Origin: Monomorium pharaonis
Lineage: Eukaryota; Arthropoda; Insecta; Hymenoptera; Formicidae
Length of the DNA stretch: 64,000 nucleotides
Assembly: GCF_013373865.1 (NCBI RefSeq)
Contig: NC_050470.1
Coordinates: 5,564,373 to 5,628,372, forward strand
Direction: 5' to 3'
The position numbers and the translations under genes are program-made. Positions 1 to 13,450 of the stretch are shown here, one piece after another. The notes beneath the pieces are model-generated. The model had not been told where the DNA came from. It searched no databases and saw only the letters and a program-made list of their open reading frames with translations. Position 1 is the first letter of the stretch. Every line of letters begins with the position of its first letter.

Positions 1-3000
1 ACTACCAGACCACGTTATACCACTTTTTCCCCCCGACTACTTTTTCGGGCTTGTTTCGTTTACTTTGAAAGTTTGTACAAACTATCGCTACAGTGTATTC
101 ACACGTACTTACCCACCTATCGCTCGTAACATGCTCAACAACAATGCGGATTGCTTTCGTGCCGATTGTTTTTTCGGATTAACGCGATTTCAGCTGTGGC
201 TTCATTACGCAGGATGCCTTTTCAGGTAGTAAATTAGAACAAGACTCGGACGTGAAGTGATTTGCCGGCACGATTTCTCTTGTTTCCTTTCGGAAATATT
301 GTTTGCGTGTTTGCGGAACATACAGCAGAATATTAAGAATAATATTTTTAGCGCCTTGATATAACCACACATGTTGGTCTGAGATATGTATATATGTAGA
401 ATTATTGAAGAATTGAAAGGCGAAGAATTCTTACAAGTACAAACTCCCATACATGCTACATTTCATTTTCAAGTAAAAACTGAAAAGTCAAGGTTTTTTC
501 GCCTTCCTTTAAAGTTATTTCCTATTTTTGAAATATTTTGAACCCAATCTTTTTTTTAGCACTGAATTAATTAACCATTTTACAGATGTAAAGATAATTG
601 TTTTATTATTAAGAGGTTGCCCTACCATTTGTCTTAATTACAGATTTGTTGGAATAGATAAATAATGCAATGGTTAAATAATCACCAGTACAATGTTACA
701 TTATTCATCTTTTACAATTGTAGATAAATTAAGAAAAGATGACCGTAATAATTTACTTATATCATAATTTTTAGAAAAATGATGTTAAAGAGATTAGAAA
801 CGACAAATCTTAAAAGAAACAAAACATCTCTCAGAAGAATATTAGAGAAGAAAATATCTTTCTCATTCAGTTCTTTAAAACTGCTAACACTGATTCAATG
901 ATATTTAAATCAAATTATACTGGAAAGATGTTGAGGTTTGGAGAACGGAAGATAATTTCAGAAAATTAAATGAAGAGCAAATTTTCTTCTTTAACATCTC
1001 TTGTATAAGCAACTGAAAAATGTTCTATTAAAAGATTCAATATCCCATTGGTGACTATTCGAGCATTGTTTGACCTTATTTTAACAAGAATAGAATCTGA
1101 AATTAGGAAACACACGACCGACTTATAATTTTTTATCAATAAAGCAAAGAATGTATTTCATAAGTATTCACATTAATTTATTCAACCCCTGTATGATTCG
1201 TCTGTGGAGGAAAAGGCAAGTTATATTTGAGTATATCGGTGCAACTTGCGATGACCTTGATTGTTTGGCCGCGATGCTCGTAAATCCTCTTACTCGCGGA
1301 CGCCTTCTTCTGAAACATGGCAAAGCCGATAACGCTCATTATGTAGGCTTATACAAAATGCACGCGGTTCCGCAGGGCAACATATACCACCGTAGCTCAT
1401 AATTGAACATTACGTCCTGAGTTTTGCGCAGTAATCCGAATATTCGACCATCAACATTAATATGTTGCAGACTTACCGCGACCACGACAGCTTGTTTAAA
1501 GCTCCTAATGCAATGGTGAATTAATCAAATGATTTACAGTCCGCAATGCAGCTTACTTATACACAATTGCATACGATTTTGAGGCATTCGACTTTTTTAA
1601 AGCAAAAACTGTCACTAAAAGTTACATGCAACATGTATTGTTCACTTCTTAAGCGAGTTTTCCATATTTTCCTTCAGCAAGTTTTAATTAAATACATTTT
1701 ATGTGCTTTACATACACAACATATAGACAAATACATTAAATATACGTGACCTATATCTAATAAAATTCAACTTTTTTAGACTACAAATCGGAACTTTTGA
1801 TTCTTATAGATTTTTTGTTATTGAAAATAAATCCATAAATAATTGTTATTTTATCACAAAATTTGATTTAAAAATACCGACATTTCTGATTACTTTAACC
1901 TAAATAGCTAGAAAAAGCTAGCATTAAACAGTTTTATTTGAGAATTTATTTTTAGCGACAAAAATCTATAAAAATTGTATGATTTAAATAAGAAGTTACA
2001 GTTATAAATAAATTAATGAAAGATCGTGATAATAGTGAACCACTTATCCAATTTACATAATTACTGCCCAATATTATTTTGCAACACGAGTATAATTATA
2101 TTTTCTAGATATTTTTGTAAACGTATTTTTGCTAAACATGAACTCATTTTTTAAATTTGTCTATCACGTCACAAGAGAAAATTTTAAGAAAAATTCTATT
2201 TTGAAAAAAATTGCATTAAAGAGACTAAAAACACCGAAGTTGTAAAATTGTTTTTTTTTTAATTACAACGTATGTAAAATAATTAAATTCGTAGGAAATT
2301 CTTCTATTTGTCTATTGTACTAATAAAGATACTTTGTATATTTAAAGATACACTTAATATTCATATATTTTTTTCTTAATGTCCATAAACATTTTAATAT
2401 GTAAAATGTATTAAATATTTTTTTGTTAACAATAATTCAATAAAGAATTTATCGGTGAAATAAAATGATTGAAACGTCCTACATTTGAAATATTAAGCTA
2501 TTTCTTTACAACAGTGTATCGTAATTATTATATCAATTATAAACATTTTCTTTTCTCAAAGCAACCATTACTAAGATTCGGAAGTATCAAAATTTACGAT
2601 AAAGATAAAATATTCAAAATTTATGAATAAACACGAATGTATGTGAATCTATGTTTGTGAACTCTTTCTTCTATTTTAATAATTCATAACAGCGCGTACT
2701 GCGAATTGAGACGTATGAGAAAAGAAAAACGAAAATCATCTATTAGTAACTAGCGGTACGAAATTACTTGTATTGCTCGTAAGCACTTCGTTTTGAAGTC
2801 GAGGTGGAGAAAGAATTTTCTTTACTCGTGTCAGGATAGATTGTCAGAAATATTGCGACGAACTACGGAATTGTCGACAATGCGGCCACTCGCACAAGCG
2901 GTCACAATAAATCCTCTTACACCAACTGCTTGCCGGGCGAGTAGGAGGACCTTTAAATCGGATGACGATTAGCGTCGACGCGCGAGATTTGAGATCCGCC

Positions 3001-3918
3001 AAATCTGGCGATTACCCGGACAATCTAAGGACCGCTTGCTCGCAGAAAGAGAAGTAGTAAGGCGAGGCGTGAAGAAAGACGAGGCTAGCCGGCAGAGCTG
3101 AAGTCGAGATTTGCACCCTCGAGCAAGGACAGACGCGGAAAAATGGCGAGATCGTTGGATAGTCGGAAGACCCCGCTTGCTTCGATGAGATACACTGGGG
3201 ATGAAATATGAACGGGGATCCCGTTAACGATGCATCTTCCCGGCAAGAAAAGGGAAGACGAACTCCTTAACGCGAGAGCGCCGGTGGGTTTTTTTGCCCA
3301 ACGGCATTAAACGTTAAAACTAAAGTTGAACAGAATATATTTTCTAGGACTTAGGATCCCTCGGGACTTCGCATACTTAACAAGTACGAAACAGTCACGC
3401 GAAATTGCAAAAAACAATTATTAGCGCTCTAAATGTACACAACGGAAGGTAATGTTGAATTACATAGAGCGAGGGCAATTGGTTATCTTTATGTTGTGAT
3501 GAGTCACGTAATTCAAGAATTAATGAGCAATAATTGTTAAACATGTAACATTTATAAATGTTAAATGATACAGTTGGAATGCAAAGTTTTTCCTCCCAAA
3601 CTGCTTTTGTTTCATAACTCTGCGGCGCGCAACCAAGAGAAAACTTGATATTCTTAAAGTTAAAGGATCCCGGCGTTGCCTGCCGAAGGGAGGGCCCGCT
3701 ATCGCTTTTCGCGAGCGTTATGCTCATTTGCATTGCGTGACGAGCCCGCTTCCCGTAAGCCTTTACGTGTTACAAAGCCGGTGTGCGTTGCATGTCGTTA
3801 TTCCTTCTCTACGAGTGTTTTTTCTTTTTTTTTCTGCACTTTTTCCCCTCTCGCTTTCTCGGTGACTTTACCCTTATCCGTCCTTATCCCACCCTTATTC
3901 CAGTGGCTTTTACTTGCG

Positions 3919-3921
<3 letters not shown>
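1..3921. other. AT-rich non-coding stretch
   Basis: I see no exon I can support here. A somewhat protein-like open frame at 1151-1402 has no recognisable domain. The 2,690-3,340 patch is richer in GC, as are several patches in this window, but it has no long frame with splice sites. The rest is AT-rich with poly-A and poly-T runs. Confidence 0.6.
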
Positions 3922-4015
<94 letters not shown>

Positions 4016-4033
4016 CCCTCTCTCTCTCTCTCT
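3922..4033 (+). repeat. (CT)n microsatellite
   Basis: An almost pure CT dinucleotide run of about 90 bp is followed by a short TTTTCCC interruption and a second CT tract. It creates artificial Ser-Leu open frames on the plus strand. It lies in a somewhat GC-richer patch (about 3,690-4,250). Confidence 0.97.
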
Positions 4034-7000
4034 ACATTAATTTTCCCCCGCGCCGTAACGAGCAACGTCGAGCGAGCGCCTCAACGTCGTTATTGATTAA
4101 GTGGCCACGTGAAAGCGCGCCCGGATTCTTTAACGACGAAATTTTATTGACGGCTACCTCGCGACGACAATTTTCCTTCTCTCGACGGCGCGGCGAAAAA
4201 CTATGAGGCACGAAACGCGGCACCGCACGATCGTGCGACACACGGTATCGCCATTGTTAATGCCAAAAAACTTTGTGGCTATGCGAAATTTTACTGTAAT
4301 AAAAATTGCTTTATTATTCGTAAAAACTATAATTTCCCACACATTGTTTCACGCTGGCAAGTTGATAATACTTCAATGATATATTCACATGGTATTACTT
4401 ATTTAAAAAATGTTTAAAAATAATATGAATAAAAAAATTGTTAAAAAAGATTAATTAGTTTATGCAAATAATCTCAAGGAAAATATTTCCGAAATAAGAA
4501 AAACTATTTTAAAAGATACTAACTCTTTGTCCAGTATAATTAATCGTTACAGTTAATCATTTAGTACCGCAATTATTCGGCCACAATCATTTCTCATCCT
4601 CTTACCAACGGCAATATCATCGCATCATTCACATACGGACTCTGTATCCGCGTTATTATACATCGACGCCATTGTTTCATCATTGTGAGCTGCAATTACG
4701 AGTCGTCTTCGAGCGACGACAGCAACAATCATTCTCTGATATCAGATGTATTTACCCGATTGAAAGGGAGGATATCGAGCAAGGTCCAATGGAGAGACCA
4801 CTATTGTAGGATGAATCTGTCTTCTATTAACTGCATACGGAGTGTCTCGAAATTCACATATTGCTTCCATGGCTGCATCGATTATGACTGAACGCTATAA
4901 ATTCGTGTAACATTTGAACGTTGCAAGTAAGTTACTTCCAAAAATAAAATACAGTTTTTTAACTAAGATTAAACAAAAATTAATATTAATAACATATTTT
5001 CTTTGAATATTCTCTTATAAGAATGTTTAAATTTTATTAACTGTTCGCATTTGAAAATTTGTTTTTAAAAATAGACTTTACATTAAAAACTTTATAATCG
5101 TAAGTGAGAAAGATCTGGAGACACCCTATATGTCTCCTCTTACTCCCTTTTCTGTCAACATGCACAAGGCCACGTTTTGACGTAATCACTCCTCCGTTCA
5201 GAAATCCAATTAGTCGACCATTAATAAGGGATTCGTCCCGACGGAAGAGATAATGGTACCCTGTCCCATCACCAGCTGCAGTTGCACCTGCAGGTACGCT
5301 GCGTCTTGCACCTGTCTTCATTCACTCAGGAATAAATGGCCGATCCCGTGACGATGCTGTAAGGAGAACCATTAGTTACCGGTGATCGTGAATTGAGATC
5401 GTCTTTCGAAGAGAATAGCACGATCATGCTCGAGGCTTAATGCCACACTTTAGCTCGCGACACTTCTTTGGGGCCATTGAACAGGTTTCTGCTAAGATAA
5501 GCGCGATTGCTGCTGCTTAATCTTCGTTTATACTACTAGTGAAAGGCTGACCAATTTTAGACTGCACTACTTGCGATCTGAAATTAGCGTGGATATTTCT
5601 GAATTTTATTTTATTTAGAGATATATTTCCAATTACTCTGACTATTAATATTTATAACATGTTCTATCCCACGTGCTTAATTATTTACGAGTGTAATAAA
5701 AGTGACTTGAATATTTTGCATATTTTATAAATGCAATTTTTTGTAGATTTGTTAAAAATGAATCATTGCAGCTTATGTACTCATTTTTATTAAAATTTAT
5801 TATATTATAAAACTATATTTTTACATCGATTAATTCGATTAATTATCTTGCGCACTTTATTTTGGTTCTTGAAATAGTTATAGGCAAAATATTTAGCAAG
5901 ATAATAACAAGCTTTTTAACAAGCTTTAATAGCGATTTACTGGAAATTACTTGCAACTACGGTCATTAAATGTCATCTTAATAATTTTCATTTCTAAACC
6001 GCTTAGAGTCGTTTACATTACACCCTTTGTGGATAAACTCAACGTTATTTATTGCGGTCTTCCTATAATTAGATGTTTATGCAAATAATTTATTAGCTTT
6101 CCTTGTGTGTATTTATTCGTGCATTTGCCAATTTCTGAATAATTGTATTAGCGCGTGTCTACTTGTAAAGCGAAATTATTTCGGCGGAATGCAATGTAAC
6201 ACGGATGTACTTCTAACCCTGGATTAATATGGTAGAAGAGGCACGTACCGCATAATACAAGAGAGCGTAAATTAGAACAACCATCGAGCTGCCAGTGAGT
6301 TTCGTCGTGTGGCATGGCGATATTAATTAAAGCATAATGTTAAACAACCGGCGTAAACAGCGGAATGTTATGTTCGGCACGAAATCGTGGCAATTCGCGA
6401 TTGATTTGATCACTTCGGTTGCCATTAATTATTTTAGTAGGGCAATACAATTATTATATCGAAAATACTCTCTTTTGAAGAGAAAATTAATGAGCAATAG
6501 CTAACAATTGCAAGAAGAGTTGAAATTATTATTATTATATATATTATAATTAAAAACGTCATTTGAATACGTAAAAGATGATTAGACATATTTAATTATT
6601 TCTATCTTATATTTAATGGATAGATCTTATTTAATATTAAGCACGCCTACATGCATGCTATTGTTCATAGGATAATCATAGGAAAAACTTAAAATATAAT
6701 TACTCCGCAAAAACGTCTTTTGCCAAGGTCTCTAATAATTAACTTAACTAGAAATGATTCAAAATGAACAAAAGTTTAAAATTATCCAACTTGAAATTTT
6801 AAAGGCAGTATGGTTTTAATTAACTTTATTAAGGTCTTTGTTGAATTATTTGACGTTTCTACTATGGGGACTAATGTTTTACTGCAGAAACAAACGAGAC
6901 TCTCGCGGAAGACCGTTACGTACCATACATGTATTATTTCATGACGAAGTCGGATTAAATAAAATATTATCCGGGGAAAAATTAAACGCGTGTCGGCTGA

Positions 7001-7410
7001 TGTTGAAGCGCGACGGGAGATAAGCACAATCCGCGGGATAAAAAAGTAGTAGTTACATATCCACGGCCGCACAATACTGTTGCGAATCTGTCGGATAATC
7101 CCGATGAAAAAAAAAACGCGGGCGCACATTTGCATTCAAAGCCGGATTATTCTGGTAGGGAAACCCGAGCACACGGAAACACACATGGCAATTAAAAGCC
7201 TCGTCGACTTCTCCGCGTAACAAAATTATGATGATATAGCAAAAAGTGGAGTAAAACTGGCGACTTTCACATACTCGGCTACTCTATTTAATGCACAAAT
7301 TATGCAAAGCCAAACTTTTAAGCAATAAACTTGTTGATTTAGAATTGAAAATCTAAAGAAAGTTAAGTAGAAAAGAAGATAGTATTATGGCCCTTGTAGA
7401 TATTAAAGGG
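4034..7410. other. Non-coding stretch, no gene seen
   Basis: This is AT-rich sequence with a few GC-richer patches (about 4,050-4,250, 5,130-5,480 and 6,880-7,220). The open frames are short and lack codon bias or splice context, so I see no supportable gene. Confidence 0.55.
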
Positions 7411-7740
7411 ATGCTGAACCTGTTCTGTTTTACCGATTATTTTGATTATTTCCAATTCATTAATTTTTTAATTGTATTTACAGAATTAAAATCCTTCTTC
7501 ACAATTGAAGCACAAACGGTAACATAATGCGCACGTAAAAATTTTATACAAAAAACGAAAAAAAAATTTAATTTAATTTACAAATAAAATTTTTTTTGTT
7601 TTTTGTATAAAATTCTTACGTGCGCATTATGTTATCTGTACTAATTATGGAGAAGGATTTTTAATTCTGTAAATATAATTAAAAGATTAATGAATTGGAA
7701 ATAATCAAAATAATCGATAAAACAGGACAGGTTTAGAGCC
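7411..7740. mobile_element. Foldback/MITE-like long inverted repeat
   Basis: Two arms of about 150 bp are inverted copies of each other around a short A/T-rich loop near 7,565-7,590. Matching segments include CCTGTTCTGTTTTACCGATT on the left and the reverse complement of AATCGATAAAACAGGACAGG on the right, and then nearly all of the inner sequence, such as GTGCGCATTATGTTA. The element is about 330 bp and has no coding capacity. I see no clear target-site duplication. It is most likely a non-autonomous DNA transposon or foldback element; the family is unknown. Confidence 0.75.
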
Positions 7741-10582
7741 ACTCGCAATATCTCCGTTATTAGAGGAATTTCAGTGATCACGTATGAAATCATTTGTTTA
7801 GTAATTCGCACTTATGGAATGGCGCCAATATACAGCGATCAACATTTAATATAAGGCATTTTTATTTTTGAGTATTTTTAAATTTTTTCAAAATATTAAA
7901 ACGAAACACTGTGCTTTTTTAAACAAAACTAAATTTTTTAATCAATTTTAGTGAAGAAACCATAACACCATCTCTATTTCCCTTTAATTCATTATGCAAT
8001 GTTGTTACATTTTTATAGTTACCATTTAAAATAATGGTATACTAAATACTTTATTTTGAATCTAGAATTAATTAAACATATTGATAAAAAAAATTGTTTG
8101 TTAAATTTTTAATTTAAAATATTAATTTTTAACAAAGTTATTGTACAAAATAGAAGGTCTTAATACCACCTTTTCTCCTATTTTGAAATATAAATTTAGT
8201 TATTTTATTTGATAGGAAATACACTCTTTTTATTTATATAATATTTCTTGTTCTATTTATTATTTAAAAATATTTAATATAACAAACAGTTCTGCTGAAG
8301 AAATAGAACATGTGAGCTGCTTTTGTGATTTTAAAATTGAGCTACATATAAATTTATTGAATTCTTTTTAATTCTGTATGACGTTTTTACTATTTTAAAT
8401 TTGCAGTTATTACACTTGATTACAAAGTAAATGCAACCCATAAATAATCCATAAAAATAAAAGAAAATAGGAATAAATAAATGAATGTTAACTACAGATA
8501 AAAGAAGCTGTGAAACGCGTTGTGTGTGCCTGGGTTTTTAGGCTAATTGAATGAAACTGCGCGAAGTAGTAGTGATCCAAGCATAGCCGGACAAAAGCCC
8601 AGTGCGATAATTCATTTTACGTATTGGCTGGTGCTAATTGCCGACCTGAGTTTCTCACACGAGTTGCAGATTAATTATCGAATGCGCGAGTATACGACAA
8701 CATTGTTTTGAGATCAGATATCTTTACTATCTCATGCATCACATATTACATAATAAAATACCAAATCTCAAAAAAATGGAAGCAGTAACTAGATGCAGTA
8801 ATCTTAAAAAAGTAAATTTATTATTTGATAAATATTAATAAAGGAGTAGTAACATAATATACATATGTACATTTAAATATTTTATTCTGTATTATTTAAT
8901 TTTATTGAGATACATATACATATTTCAAATTATACAAAATGAAATAATAATGTAGAATTTTACTATTGGAGCCCTTTAAAAAGGTTAATCTGACTTTTTT
9001 TCGAAGTTTTATATCAATATAATTATCTGATTGTATTAATTTCTACTGTTAATTTATAGTTTACATTAAGTATTCCGATGAGCAAAAAAATATATAGTAT
9101 CACAAAATCGCCGCGTGCCGTTAAGATTATAGAACACATTGTTATGCAACAATACAATTAGTTTTACAATGTAGACTTTTAATTACTCGAAGATATACCT
9201 TAAATTAGACGGTTCGCGCGTCGTTTTTCCGTGCACCAAAGATATCATGGTCGAAACTCGTCGAAAGTTTCATTCCCTCGCTGGAAGCTACACCAGCTCG
9301 TCACAGCGAAGTTATTCGCGCAAGATTCCAGCTTCCACGCGGAATTTAATCTCATTGAAAACCTCGCTCGGCACGAAACGAGCGAATGAAACGCCGGCGT
9401 TGAGAAATCTGGTCGGGCCACGTGGCGCACCAGAAAGATATCACCAAAAATCGCTCTCAGCCTCGCGGACTTCTACGCCGGAAATTAAAGATTCAACGAG
9501 CCGAGGGTAATTTTGGGGACGAGGAACAAGAACTGCGCGTAGCGCGGGTGGATAGTGGGTTGAAAATGGAAATCGATGGTGGATTCTGTCTGGAAAGAGG
9601 TACATGATAATGGGAGGAGGGGGGAGTTACATTCGACGTCGTTAAGTCATATTCGAGGGAAAACTCAAATTCTGATGGAACAACTATTGATGATAGAATG
9701 GAAAATGCGCATGCTTTTGTAGAGATTATACTTTTGCGAAGGAATTTATTCTGGTCGTTATGAACGATTCGGAGTTTATTATATCAAGACCATATCATCG
9801 TTCTACAATTTTTTTAAAATCAAAATTAATATTAAGAAACAAAATTAATATACTTTTCAAATAAAAATTTAATAAGTTCTAATAGATTCAATTGTTTCTA
9901 ATAGATTCTCGTGATATTATTATATTTTAATAAAAAATGATAATATGAGGCTACGCAGTACTTAGTGAGTAAAATAATAAGAATAACAGTGTAGATTTTT
10001 ATAGATTATTCATATTATAATTACTGCGAATGTCTGATTTTACATACTGTTTGTGATATCAACAGCCGTTTTGATTCCTGATATGAATCTTTTTCAGTAT
10101 AATTTAGAGAAAGTTTTTTTTTCTTCTTCTAAACATAGCATCGAACTTTTTATCTTCTAAAAAAGTCTCCCATTAAATATTATATTTTACTTATAACATT
10201 TTACTATATAACCATATTAACATTTAATTGATCATAAATAAGATCATTGAGAAAGTTTTCTAATAGTACATAATTTGTTCTATTTAGAATATTTACTTAA
10301 ATTAAATAAAATTAAATAAAAATTACTTTTGAAATAAAATTATATGAAAAATATTTGTTTGAAAATACAAATTTAAAATATATAATAACATATAAATGTG
10401 TAAATTTTCGAGAATTAATTTAAAATTAAAACGCTAGAAATCAACAGTACAATTAATAAATATAAAATAATCACAATAATTAAGCAAATGTTCACATTAA
10501 ATTCACGTTGAATTTTTGCAAATATGTTTTGTAGTTAAAAATTTGAACTCTGAATGCGCTAATCGAAATGCTCGATTTGCAG
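7741..10582. other. AT-rich stretch with one GC-richer patch
   Basis: Most of this is AT-rich with no gene seen. The 9,200-9,610 patch is GC-richer and carries overlapping open frames on both strands (9,247-9,510 plus, 9,245-9,430 minus), as unbiased GC-rich DNA would. No domain or convincing splice pair was found there. Confidence 0.5.
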
Positions 10583-10801
10583 GAGGAATGCGCGTCGATG
10601 ATGCAAGATCTCAGCGACAAGATCAACAATAAGCACCACGAGGTGCACACGCATCCGTTGCTCTCAATCTTCAAGATGGCTGAGGTTGAAGTGAAGATGC
10701 CGTACAGCAGCGAGGCGGCGATCTCCAGGTCGTCGTCAGCATTTCTTGTCGTTTTGTTCGCAATCGGCCTTTTCGGGTCGACGTGTCTCTTTGGTTCGTG
10801 A
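10583..10801 (+). CDS. Candidate coding exon, unidentified
   Basis: A possible 3' splice site (GATTTGCAG) is followed by 72 open codons with strong G/C at third positions, typical of real exons in AT-rich insect genomes. The peptide starts EECASMMQDLSDKINNKHHE, continues through a KMAEVEVKMPYSS stretch and ends in a hydrophobic tail (AFLVVLFAIGLFGSTCLFGS) before a TGA. I do not recognise the protein. The frame stays open after that TGA for 44 more codons (10,802-10,936), so this may be one exon whose true donor precedes the stop, or a decayed gene. The hydrophobic tail could be a membrane anchor or a by-product of reading past a donor. Confidence 0.32.
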   Translation, partial: EECASMMQDLSDKINNKHHEVHTHPLLSIFKMAEVEVKMPYSSEAAISRSSSAFLVVLFAIGLFGSTCLFGS

Positions 10802-11184
10802 CAGGGACATCAAGATATTATGAAGAATCTGTATCGAGTGTCCCCCTCGCAGAGGATCGCCACATGTCGCGTGCACGTGGTAGCAGCGGTTCCGACAACG
10901 GAATCCATCCATACGAGAGAGGACTCATGGCCTTGAAGGGCACAGGCATCAACGAAGGGAAGAAATCCCCGCCTTCCCCTCGATCGCTGTGCGGCTCAAC
11001 AGATCGCAGGGATCGATCGGCGGATCCGCACAGCGATCCTCTATACATTCCCGCCGATCGCGGATCGCTCATCGCGCCGTTAAAGATATTATTAAATATA
11101 TATTGGTATTTAATGGTATTTTTGTTACACTGCACCTCGACAGAGCGTCCTCGAGCCTTATCCTTAACTCTTCGATCGTTATAG
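10783..11184 (+). CDS. Candidate open frame/exon, unidentified
   Basis: This is a GC-rich 133-codon open frame in a different frame from the preceding candidate exon. Its first half includes SRYYEESVSSVPLAEDRHMS and a low-complexity Ser/Arg/Gly region. The second half overlaps a partly palindromic segment around 10,980-11,070, with CGATCG and GGATCCGCACAGCGATC elements, which makes open frames on both strands likely by chance (a 127-codon minus frame covers 10,818-11,201). A splice acceptor-like GTTCGTGACAG precedes 10,805. No family is recognised. It may be a continuation of the upstream exon after a frame-changing intron, or simply non-coding. Confidence 0.22.
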   Translation: MSLWFVTGTSRYYEESVSSVPLAEDRHMSRARGSSGSDNGIHPYERGLMALKGTGINEGKKSPPSPRSLCGSTDRRDRSADPHSDPLYIPADRGSLIAPLKILLNIYWYLMVFLLHCTSTERPRALSLTLRSL

Positions 11185-11229
11185 TTTATATGATTCTGCA
11201 TTTAATCGTGGAGCGATGGATACTATAAA

Positions 11230-12971
11230 TAACATTTAATTAATATTATACATAAAATTTTTTCCTAAAAAGAAATTTATTTTTATTTTTGGCATATTTT
11301 ATATGTTAACTGTTTATTATTTGCAGCAAATACAAAACGTACTAATGAAAATTATAGCACCTGTTTAAACTGCACTAAAATTGTCGATTTCGAGATTGCT
11401 AAGTTTTATTTTCAGGGCCTATGTTTGAGAAAATAATGAACTCATATCTACTTTTATAAAATATTCATTGTATTTGTTCCAACATTTTAAAAGCATTTAT
11501 GAATGCTAATCTACATCCTATGGACATGATAACTATGCCTGACTGAAGGTACTGTAGTTGCACTATAATAATACCTTCTATAGAGAAACAGTGCTATTGC
11601 ACTATTTGGTACACTCGAAGAGTTAGTGAAGAATGATCGATGATGCCCTGGACGATCGACGCCGCTTTGAGGTCGAGCTTGATGTGGAAACGAGATTGAC
11701 ACAGAATATATTTGTCAAATGCGCGAAATCAAGTAGAAATCGGCCGATTTGTACTTTTTTTTACGCGCTCGATAATTCCACCGTCAAAAGTGTCTTGCGA
11801 CAAGACTGTTGTGCGATCGACATGCAATTACCGATGTAACTTGGACACAAGTTGTATCGCAAGTTGACTATTAACGATCGTACGCGATACTGATGATGTT
11901 TGATTGCATGATGATTTACGAGCGAGTGATTGATGGAGAATAATTAATAACATATAAAAACTGGAAAATATTGGAAAAATAAATAATTGAGATTTTTGTG
12001 TTTTACAATAAGATTAACCAAAATATATATAAATTATATATATTCTATATATAATATATATATATATAATAAATTTTCTCAATGCCCAATAAATTGGCAG
12101 ACAAGATTACAATCATTACTTAGAAAAGCGGATAATTAATGCAAAGTCCGTGAATAGATAGAAACATTTTGTTGCAAATTGTTGAATAAAAATATTACAT
12201 ATATACACTCGAAGTGTTTTATTTTTAAACGTTGAAACTCTTTACACAATTATATTATTGTTGATACTATATTATAATGTTAGTCCAAATGAAAACCAAA
12301 CAATTCGCATTAAATTCGCGCTTTTGATGCGACTGAGCGGCAATCTTGACAAAATTTTAAAGACACAAATAAAGATGTAAAGAAAGAAAATAAAGAAAAG
12401 TCGCACTTCTTCGATGGCGTCAAGAGGCAGCCCGCGAAATTGAAACTTAGACTTGATCATGAAGGATCGAGATAGAAGGGCAGGAAGCGGTGGACGCGAT
12501 TCGCGATCGTTTGGAACGAGAGTACGACACGTGTATAATAAATCGACCGTAACGCGAGAGGCAGTCTGTATAAATGGCTAAGCACTAATCTACTGTATAA
12601 TTAACGGCCAAGCAACGCAAACCTCCTCCCGTACTGGACCATTAGGTGTTTGTTAAAGTTGAAATCTAAACCTAAAGCACATACGTCTATACGACGTGTC
12701 GCGTGAGGCTCGAGTGTGTAGATAAATGTAGATTGTTGATAGTGACGTAAGCAGAAAAAGAAGTGTGTAATAGAGGTAGCCTGGAAATGCGATCGAGCGA
12801 GAAAGTCGATCGTGGCCCGCTCGTTTTCAAGTTTCAAGTCGCATCGATGTATACGAAGTATCCCGAGTCGATCTCGACGAACGGTCCTTAAATTCTTTTC
12901 CTTTCCTTCTTTATTTTTCTCGTTTTCACATTGTATATATTCAAGTTGTAAATACCCAATTATCTTAGAAA
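11230..12971. other. Non-coding stretch
   Basis: It holds AT-rich sequence, an (AT)n-like run near 12,020-12,070 and GC-richer patches at 11,630-11,900 and 12,400-12,840. The small frame at 11,633-11,839 has no recognisable domain. No gene is supported. Confidence 0.5.
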
Positions 12972-13450
12972 TATACGGGGTGCCTTAGAAAATCGAAGAG
13001 TCCTAGAGGGGCAAGACGTCCAATCAAATTTTCGCTAAATAAAAAAAATGGCCTCAGAATTTGTGCTAGATAATATCACATCGCCTTAATATCACATGTA
13101 TAGATTTAGAGGAACCAACACAAATCCGACAATCGAATTTTCAACTCATTATGCAAAAGCTACATTAATCAAACCTTTTAGACGTAATTATTTTTATTAC
13201 TTTTTTATTTGTAAAGAAAGGAAGACAATATGTCTCCTAGACATAAATTGCTCACGATGTAAGCGTACTTTTGTTCTCTTCGATCGTTTCTTTACCTGTC
13301 ATATATTCGTGTCATTGATTATTTTATTAGTCGATGGCGCCGATAAGAGCGGCGCATATCAATGCGAAACAGCGCGTCACCTCGCATCGCGTCTCCGTAA
13401 TTACGGCGCGCAATGTCAATAGTTCGTGACTGTGGGAGGCACCCTGTATA
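12972..13450. mobile_element. MITE-like element with TA-flanked terminal inverted repeats
   Basis: The left end TATACGGGGTGCCT (12,972-12,985) matches the reverse complement of the right end AGGCACCCTGTATA (13,437-13,450) at 13 of 14 positions. Both ends finish in TATA, compatible with a TA target-site duplication next to a TIR beginning with TAC or AC. The interior of about 450 bp has a 108-codon open frame (13,096-13,422) with no transposase motif. TA duplication and short TIRs are usual for Tc1/mariner-derived MITEs, but this assignment is inference. Confidence 0.6.

Noticed and set aside
1151..1402. 83-residue open frame beginning MYFISIHINLF
   Set aside because: Some GC-richer codons, but no recognisable family, no splice partner and similar openness on the minus strand.
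3676..4206. 176-residue Ser-Leu-rich protein
   Set aside because: Open only because it runs through the CT microsatellite; flanking codons show no bias or domain.
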